NCBI GenBank assembly: GCA_051891435.1 | Contig: JBJFFE010000036.1 | Location: forward strand, 1 to 11,052 | Direction: 5' to 3' | Length of the DNA stretch: 11,052 nt | DNA from: UMGS1933 sp051891435 | Lineage (GTDB): Bacteria > Bacillota > Clostridia > TANB77 > CAG-508 | Shown: positions 5,413-11,052 of the stretch, piece by piece | Layout of the letters: every line of letters starts with the position of its first letter | How positions within the stretch are numbered: the stretch's first letter is position 1 | The notes under the pieces: model-generated | What the model was told of the DNA's origin: nothing | What the model saw: the letters and a program-made list of their open reading frames with translations, nothing else | The model's database searches: none | Program-made: the position numbers and the translations under genes

Positions 5413-5886
5413 TTAGTCCTTTCTGTTATATAATAACTCTGCTATTTGTTTTGGCACATATTCATCTATTGGACTATTATTGTTGTATAGCTCCATTACT
5501 AAACTTGATGATAAATATCCTAATTCTCCAGCCCTGAAATAGCAAGTATCTATTTTAGAGATTTTTTCATTCATTTCTGAAATATTTTCTTCATATTGAT
5601 AGTCTGTACCATTTCTAAGCCCTCTAATTAATATATCAGCTCCTTGTTTTTTTGCTTCGTCTACTGTTAAGCCCTTATATAATGTGACTTCAACATTTTT
5701 TAAATTTAAGTTTTTTATTGTTTTTTCTATTGCTTCCTTCATTTCTTCTTTATTTATTCTTGGTGCTTTTTCTGAATTATATCCTATTCCTATTATTACT
5801 TTTTCAAAACATTTTGCTGCTTTCTTTACTATTTGTAGATGGCCATTTGTGAATGGGTCAAATGAGCCTGCATAAAATCCTACCAT
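5413..5886 (-). CDS. coaD: Phosphopantetheine adenylyltransferase
   Basis: Transfers AMP from ATP to 4'-phosphopantetheine, making dephospho-CoA for the CoaE encoded next. The 157-residue protein carries the nucleotidyltransferase signature GSFDPFTNGH with the T-N-G-H nucleotide motif at 13-16, the RGLRNGTDYQYE motif at 88-99, and SSSLVMEL near 126-133. Its ATG at 5886 has an AAGGGGG ribosome-binding site and lies 22 bp after addB. The spacing and shared strand place it in one operon with addB, coaE and the glycosylase. No odd features are seen. Confidence 0.96.
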   Translation of the reverse strand: MVGFYAGSFDPFTNGHLQIVKKAAKCFEKVIIGIGYNSEKAPRINKEEMKEAIEKTIKNLNLKNVEVTLYKGLTVDEAKKQGADILIRGLRNGTDYQYEENISEMNEKISKIDTCYFRAGELGYLSSSLVMELYNNNSPIDEYVPKQIAELLYNRKD

Positions 5887-5908
5887 AATTTTTCCCCCTT
5901 AATTTTTA

Positions 5909-8900
5909 CTAGTCAGTCTTTAGTTCTTCGAATATTTCATCTTTGGTTTTGTTTGGTACATATTCATACATGTTTTTCTTTGGGTTGAAACCACATATTG
6001 TTTTGTATGTACAATATTCACAAGCAGTTCTTTTTTGTTTTGCATTATAAACTGGCTTTATTTCTATATTTCCACTTAATATTTCTTTTGAAATTTGTTT
6101 TATTAAAGTTTTTATTTTCTTTTGTAAGCATGTAAATTCTTCTTTTGTAACTACACTAGACCTTGTATTTATTATATTTCCTGTTTTATCTAATGTTACT
6201 GGTATAATGTTTGAAGCTCCTGTATCTAGTTTATTATCCATCATTTTTATTACATTTACGTCTGCTAAAATTAGTCCCTTCATTTTAAATGCTTTTCTTA
6301 TTTCCTCTTCTATTTCTTCATCTGATAAATTTTTATTTTTTGAAATAATTGGCTCAATTAGGTTGAAATAAAGCATACCTGCAGGTTCTTTATTTGTTTT
6401 TTCTGACATTATATCTACATATGTTAGCAGCTGTATTTGCAACCCTGATACCATATTATTTAAATCTAAAGTTTTTGTAGAAGATTTATAATCTATAATT
6501 CTTATAAAACTTCCTTCTTCACTTTCTGCAACATCTATTCTATCTATTTTACCTACTATTTCTAAATCGTCTATCTTCTTATTAAATTCCACTTCATTTC
6601 CTAGTACTTGGAAACTACTATTTTGCATTTGGTATACGATATAATAAATAGATTCTGTTATAACTTTTTTTAATCGATTTGTAAGTACAATAAATTTTGC
6701 TGTACTACTAAATATAGCATTTTTCTTTAAATTTAACTTTTCTTCAATTATTCTATCAACTATTATTTTAATTTCTTCTTTAGTTAAATCTTTTACTTCT
6801 TTAACCTCTTCGAAAAAGTTATCTACCACCTCATGCATGAAAGTTCCTGTATCTATAGATTTTATTTTAAACTCTTCCGATTCTTTTAAATTTAAACCAT
6901 ATTTTAAATGAAATGAAAATGGACATTCTTTGTATTTTTCTAATTTTGATATGCTAGTTTTTAGTGTTTTACCATATAGTCTTTCAATATTGTTTTTGTT
7001 TATTTGCTCTGCATGATTTGTATATGTTATCCCTTTTAATGCCTCTTGTAGTTTGTCATGCCAAACGTCATTTTCATTATACCAATTATATACCTCAAAC
7101 CATATTGGGTCAATTTCTTCACCATTGTAATGATTTCTAATATTATATAGCAATTCATCAAAGGTACTTTCTTGGTTTGTAATTTGTGTTATTTTTTTAG
7201 TAACATCACTTACCTCTTTTAGTTTTGGAAATATTTTTTTTATTTTTATTATGATTGTAGAGCTTCTAAGTGATGCACCCTCTTTATCTGATGACGGATA
7301 TGATAAAAATAATTTTTCTTCTGCAACCGTTATAGCTTTATATATGTTAAACTCTTCATCATAGAGCATTTCTATGCTTCCTTTAGCAAGCTCTGTTCCC
7401 ATCTGTTTTAAGGTTTCTCTATCTTTATCGTTAAAAAATCCTTCATTTTTATTTACACTTGGGAATACTCCATCATTCATTCCTATTATAAATGTTGCTC
7501 TTACCTTATGAGTTCTAGACCTATCTACATCTCCCAATACTACTTGGTCAATTGTTTGTGGAATACTTCCTAATTCTCTATATTTTAAACCTATATTTAA
7601 AAGTTCTTTATATTGATCAAAAGTAATTTTTTCTTCTTTAAATAATTCTACTATTTCATCTAACACATTAATTAAATTTTCTACACTTAATTTATAATCA
7701 TTTGCAATTTTTAGTTCATTTTTTTGCTCTAATAATGTTATTTTTTTATTTAATTTCTCATAAAAATTATTTTTAACTAAAAACTCATAAATTGCTTTTG
7801 TTATATCTTTTACAGTTTTTTGCTTTGTTAAATTTTCCTTAAACTCTAACAAAGGAATTACTATTTTTCTTCGTGTTTCATTTAGGTTTTCTTCTTCAAA
7901 ATTCCAATCATTTTTATACCATTTACCACCTTTTATTCCCCATTTTTTCACATAGTTTTCTAATGTATAAATTTCTTCTTTTTCTACATCTACAAAACCT
8001 AATTTAATGTAATTTAAAACTGCCTCCTGAGACCAGTTTTTTGCAAATATATCTAATACTCCCAAAATGTACTTTACCCCAATATTTTGAGATAGTTCAT
8101 CTTTATTATCCATATATAATGGAATTCCATATTTTGAAAATACCGCTTTTGCAACTCCTGATATTGCATCAATATTTTTGGTAATTATAGATATATCTCT
8201 ATAATCATAACCTTCATCTCGAACTAATTTTATTATCTGTTTTGCTACATATTCTATTTCTGAATATGGATTTGCTGAAAGAAATAAATGTATATTTTTA
8301 GGTTCATGATTATATGTTTTATATTTGTTTTCATATATATTTGCTTCTAAATGTTTTAGTTCCTCATTTTTGAATCTATAAGTTTTATCTAAAATAATTG
8401 GTTCTTCTACTTTTATATTAGCTTCTTTTGCAATTTTTATTATTTTTTCTATAACTTGTTTGTTAGGATAAAATATATTTGAAGTTTCCTCTTTTAAATC
8501 TATACAAGCAGTTATTACAACTTCTTTTGCTTTTTTCATAATTTGTTTTATTATTTCATATTCTTGTGATGTAAATCCTGCAAACTCGTCTATATATACA
8601 TAACTGTTATCAAACATAGTACTTGCTTGCAAATTTTTTGCAAGTCTTGTTAATTTATCATCTTCGTCTATGTACTCGTCTTGTATTTTTTTCTCGTATT
8701 CTCTATAGATTGTAGTCATGTCTTGTAGTTTTAATTTTAAGTTTATATCTTCCACTTGTGAAATGTTTTCTTCTAAATTAGAGATTTGTACATTATGTCT
8801 TTTGAATTCTGTAATTGTATTGATTGCTAAACTTAGGTTTTCATTTGATTTTCCTAAAAAGTTAAGTTCATTTTTGTGTTCTTGTAATACACTATAAACA

Positions 8901-9176
8901 AGCATTGCTTTACTAGATTTTGTAAGCAATCTTCCGAGTGTTGCCTCCAATTTCAAGGTTTATTCTATCTGCCATACGATTGAATGTTATTATTTCGGCA
9001 TTAATAACAGCTTTAGATTCTAATGCTTCTAGGAGTCTTTTTTCTTGCATATATGAAAATTGTTCTGGTGTGATAAAATATGTTTTATTTTTTTCATTTA
9101 TGTGCTTTTTTATTTCTTGAAAACAGTATTCTGTTTTTCCTGTTCCTGCTCGTCCATATATTAATCGTAGACTCAT
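5909..9176 (-). CDS. addB: AddB helicase-nuclease subunit, joined across a +1 shift at CGGA
   Basis: The B subunit of the AddAB helicase-nuclease, which processes double-strand breaks for recombination. The first 81 codons carry the Walker A motif GRAGTGKT (8-15) and TPEQFSYMQEKRLLE; the rest carries the helicase-like core, Cys751 (ECPFSFHLKYGL), the RecB-type nuclease motifs GKIDRID and IIDYKSS (Asp895, Lys897) and the C-x2-C-x5-C cluster (1052, 1055, 1061) that with Cys751 would bind an Fe-S cluster. The frame breaks at CGGA (8933-8936), where the first frame stops six codons later. Reading CGGA as one residue gives 1088 aa, near the ~1150 of relatives, and a continuous IGGNT-x-RLLTKSSKAM. 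The only in-frame restart nearby is a TTG at 8956 with no ribosome-binding site. The ATG at 9176 has AAGGAG upstream. addA is not in the window. Pseudogene or sequencing error are alternatives. Confidence 0.93.
8933..8936 (-). other. Candidate +1 recoding site CGGA in addB
   Basis: Minus-strand codons AAC ACT CGG are followed by A, then AGA TTG CTT in the +1 frame. CGG is codon 81. Remaining in frame adds six residues before TAG (stop at 8916-8918). It is the only in-frame CGG in the 1088-residue reading. A GGAGG lies 7 nt upstream, encoding the conserved Gly-Gly; the sigG site lacks one, so it is probably not a required stimulator. Confidence 0.6.
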
Positions 9177-9207
9177 ATATTCTCCTTAATTATCAATTTA
9201 ATATTAA

Positions 9208-9325
9208 TCAGCCTACCTTTTGTATAATTTTCTAAAAAATTAAATTCTCCAAGGCGTACGCGGGTCTTCCCCCGTCTCAAAGGACTGTCAAATTTAATTT
9301 TTTATAAAATATACAAAACGGCTGA
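9208..9325 (-). repeat. Interspersed ~120-bp inverted-repeat element, copy 2
   Basis: This is the same element as at 869-990, in opposite orientation, with ends TCAGCC (9208-9213) and GGCTGA (9320-9325). The GC-rich core is nearly unchanged, but the outer A/T stem differs on both arms while still pairing, which is the pattern of compensatory change. It lies 31 bp upstream of the addB start, so it may be transcribed in the addB leader. Confidence 0.8.
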
Positions 9326-9350
9326 TATTATTTTATTTTTATATTATATT

Positions 9351-9381
9351 GAACTAATAGATCCATCCTCCCTACTAGTTC
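9351..9381. other. Inverted repeat between ogg and the repeat element
   Basis: GAACTAATAG (9351-9360) pairs with CTACTAGTTC (9372-9381), with one G-U pair, around an 11-nt loop. In the minus-strand RNA the loop shows GGAGG. No T run follows on either strand, so it is not a standard terminator. Confidence 0.4.
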
Positions 9382-9413
9382 TAACCTCTAAATTCTAATC
9401 TCTAATTTCTATC
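9379..9413. repeat. Five tandem 7-bp units next to the ogg stop
   Basis: On the plus strand five consecutive heptamers fit YTCTAWN: TTCTAAC, CTCTAAA, TTCTAAT, CTCTAAT and TTCTATC, ending exactly at the base before the ogg stop codon. The first base alternates T/C, suggesting a 14-bp doubled unit. It may be a slippage-prone microsatellite or a protein-binding array. Confidence 0.6.
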
Positions 9414-10277
9414 TCATGCTGTTTCTCTTTTCCAGTAGAATAAGTATTGTTGCGCTATTCCTGCAAGTCCAGCATATTTTTCTTTTGCAAGTTCTTCTAT
9501 TTCTTTTTTATTTACTTTTGTTTCGTCTTCGTTTTTTATGTATAAGTCATTCATCACTCGTCTTACCCATACATCTATTGGAAATACTTCAAACCTTTTT
9601 AATCCGAAAAGTAAAATACAGTCTGCAACTTTTGGTCCTACTCCTGGTAGGGTTTCTAGTATTTCTCTTATTTTATTTGTATCTTCTATTTGTGCCGTTT
9701 TTTCTAAATCAATTTCTCCCTGTTTTATTTTTTGTGTGGTTTCATATACACGTTTATCTCTAAAGCCTAGCCCCAATTTTCTTAAGTCTTCTACACTTGC
9801 ATTTGAAAGCTCTTCTACTGTAGGAAAAGTGTAATAAGATTTCCCTAGGTATTTAATCTCTTTTCCATATTGTTTTGAAATTCTTTCTATAATTCCTTTA
9901 ATTCTTGGGATATTGTTATTTGCTGAGATTATAAAAGATATTAAAACTTCCCATAAATCTTGGTTTAGTATTCTAATGCCATTTCCAAATTTAATACTTT
10001 CTTCTAAAAACTCATCTACTTTGCTTAAAGTTTCTTTTATTTTAGTATAATCTGTATCAAAATCGAAATAATCTTTTACAACTTCTTCAATATTTCCATC
10101 ACATATGCCTTTAAATTTTATTTTTCCATTTTCTTCTTTTACATTTAAAACATTATTTTTAAAAACACCTGTATAGCTTTCATCTGCTTCTTTATTCCAT
10201 CTAAAACATTGCCCACATTCAAAAATGTGAACTAAATTAAATGAATCATTTTTTTCTATCTCATAAAATTGCTCCAT
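9414..10277 (-). CDS. ogg: 8-oxoguanine DNA glycosylase/lyase, OGG1 type
   Basis: Removes 8-oxoguanine from DNA and cleaves the abasic site, protecting against oxidative mutation. The 287-residue protein has the OGG N-terminal domain, with the typical GQCFRW near residue 22, and the helix-hairpin-helix-GPD fold. LPGVGPKVADC contains the expected catalytic Lys216 and FPIDVWVRR the catalytic Asp235; their spacing of 19 matches Lys249/Asp268 of human OGG1. In-frame upstream ATGs reach 10322, but the ATG at 10277 has GGTG 6 nt before it and starts where the domain begins. It diverges from apt. With addB and the uracil glycosylase, it makes the window rich in repair genes, though it has its own transcription unit. 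Confidence 0.94.
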   Translation of the reverse strand: MEQFYEIEKNDSFNLVHIFECGQCFRWNKEADESYTGVFKNNVLNVKEENGKIKFKGICDGNIEEVVKDYFDFDTDYTKIKETLSKVDEFLEESIKFGNGIRILNQDLWEVLISFIISANNNIPRIKGIIERISKQYGKEIKYLGKSYYTFPTVEELSNASVEDLRKLGLGFRDKRVYETTQKIKQGEIDLEKTAQIEDTNKIREILETLPGVGPKVADCILLFGLKRFEVFPIDVWVRRVMNDLYIKNEDETKVNKKEIEELAKEKYAGLAGIAQQYLFYWKRETA

Positions 10278-10366
10278 AATTTTCACCATAATTATTTTAA
10301 CATAATCATAAAAAAAAATCATCTGTATTTTAATATTTGTCGAATTAATTTTTTTCTTGTAAATTG

Positions 10367-10396
10367 TTTACTAATTTTATACTTTTATGCTATAAT
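10367..10396 (+). promoter_or_regulatory. Extended -10 sigma-A promoter of apt
   Basis: A perfect -10 TATAAT (10391-10396) is preceded by TGC, the extended -10 motif, and by a weak -35 TTTACT (10367-10372) at 18 bp. It lies about 37 bp upstream of the apt start. Confidence 0.85.
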
Positions 10397-10433
10397 ACAT
10401 ACGTATTTTTAAGATAAAGGTTAGGTGTTTTTT

Positions 10434-10919
10434 ATGGCTGAATTAAGATTTATTCAAGATTTTCCAGCAAAAGGAGTTAAATTCATTGATATTTCGCCAA
10501 AACTTACTGATAAAGATGACTTTAAAGCAATTATTGATGAAATGACTTCTAAAGTGCCTGATAATACTGACTATATAATTGCTCCTGAGTCAAGAGGTTA
10601 TATTTTTGGTACTGCAATGGCTATTAATTTAGGATTAGGATTTGTTCCTATTAGAAAACCTGGTAAGCTTCCAGAAGATTTGGTTTTAACAGTGGAATAT
10701 GAAAAAGAATATGGTAAAGATAAACTATGTCTTCCGAAAAACGAAAATTATACAGGAAAAAACTTTTATTTCGTTGATGATGTTTTAGCCACAGGTGGTA
10801 CTTTGAATGCAGCAAAAGAGTTAGTTGAAAAAGCTGGCGGAAATTTTGTTGGTGCTGGAGTTTATATTAATATTCAAGCTTTGAATAATCTTCAAATAAA
10901 TACTGTAGAAAATTTATAA
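10434..10919 (+). CDS. apt: Adenine phosphoribosyltransferase
   Basis: Converts adenine and PRPP to AMP, a one-step purine salvage reaction in the cytoplasm. The 161-residue protein shows RFIQDFPAKGVKFIDISP at the N-terminus, PESRGYIFG in the middle, RKPGKLP, and the PRPP-binding signature FVDDVLATGGT (113-123). It is slightly shorter than the common ~170 residues but ends naturally after the last strand and is followed by a terminator. A GTG at 10425 is in frame, but the ATG at 10434 has TTAGGTG 6 nt upstream and begins at the conserved N-terminus. It has its own promoter and terminator. Together with deoD it can recycle adenosine-derived adenine. Confidence 0.96.
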   Translation: MAELRFIQDFPAKGVKFIDISPKLTDKDDFKAIIDEMTSKVPDNTDYIIAPESRGYIFGTAMAINLGLGFVPIRKPGKLPEDLVLTVEYEKEYGKDKLCLPKNENYTGKNFYFVDDVLATGGTLNAAKELVEKAGGNFVGAGVYINIQALNNLQINTVENL

Positions 10920-10928
10920 GGTACATTT

Positions 10929-10957
10929 AAAGGGCGATTCACCATCGCCTTTTTATA
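10929..10957 (+). terminator. Intrinsic terminator of apt
   Basis: AAAGGGCGAT (10929-10938) pairs with ATCGCCTTTT (10944-10953), with one G-U pair, around the loop TCACC, and the arm runs into a T tract. It starts 9 bp after the apt stop. This is the clearest terminator in the window. Confidence 0.93.
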
Positions 10958-11000
10958 ATAATTTTTTGTGTATTAAATTGTAATTTGTGTGTTGCTACTT

Positions 11001-11052
11001 CTCAGCCTACCTTTTGTATGATTTTTTTAAAAGATCAAACTCTCCAAGGCAT
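11001..11052 (-). repeat. Interspersed inverted-repeat element, copy 3 (cut by window edge)
   Basis: The first 52 bp of the element, starting CTCAGCCTACC, are almost identical to the complement of 939-990 (one mismatch seen) and run to the GGCAT core before the window ends. Its orientation matches copy 2. Confidence 0.8.

Noticed and set aside
8933..8936. Both genes simply being pseudogenes or assembly errors
   Set aside because: Not fully excluded, but two independent accidents would both have to land on CGGA, the only in-frame CGG codons present, with no other damage in over 1,300 codons and no homopolymer at either site.
869..11052. CRISPR array from the repeated elements
   Set aside because: Copies are kilobases apart, in mixed orientation and over 100 bp long, with no cas genes.

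Overview
This 11 kb window looks like chromosome from a low-GC, spore-forming member of the Firmicutes (Clostridia-like). The DNA is strongly AT-rich. Arg is mostly AGA/AGG, ribosome-binding sites are AGGAGG-like, and the genes include a forespore sigma factor (SigG), a YlmC/YmxH-type sporulation protein, AddB and rubredoxin. I cannot name a genus from sequence alone.

Layout. Bases 1-378 are non-coding, with two near-consensus leftward sigma-A promoters for a gene just outside the left edge and a 24-bp perfect palindrome in front of ylmC (379-612, +). Bases 613-1010 are non-coding and hold two large foldable elements. From 1011 to 9176 all genes are on the minus strand. In transcription order they are addB, coaD, coaE and a family-4 uracil-DNA glycosylase, tightly packed as one operon; then an unrecognised 467-residue coiled-coil-like protein with its own promoter and terminator; then deoD, rubredoxin and sigG. 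An OGG-type 8-oxoguanine glycosylase follows (minus strand, 9414-10277), then apt (plus strand, 10434-10919) with a clear promoter and terminator. A ~120-bp inverted-repeat element occurs at 869-990, 9208-9325 and 11001-11052 (cut by the window edge).

Main finding. Two core genes, sigG and addB, are each broken by one extra base, and both breaks fall on the same four bases, CGGA, with CGG in the incoming frame. I checked every CGG on the coding strand of all eleven genes (about 3,150 codons). In-frame CGG occurs only at these two sites, although CGA, CGT and CGC are all used for Arg. Reading CGGA as one residue restores a full-length SigG (257 aa) and AddB (1088 aa). The simplest reading is that CGG is an unassigned or near-unassigned codon in this lineage and that CGG-A serves as a +1 recoding site (four-base decoding, or skipping C and reading GGA as Gly). 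Ordinary mutation or sequencing error would have to hit the same tetranucleotide twice. I know of no described bacterial system of this kind, but I could not search.

A second point of interest is the sigG leader. A 17-bp hairpin buries the sigG Shine-Dalgarno, is followed by a T run like a terminator, and leads into a TTG start codon, which suggests strong damping of sigG expression. Functionally the window mixes DNA repair (addB, ogg, UDG), coenzyme A synthesis (coaD, coaE), purine salvage (deoD, apt) and sporulation control (sigG, ylmC).
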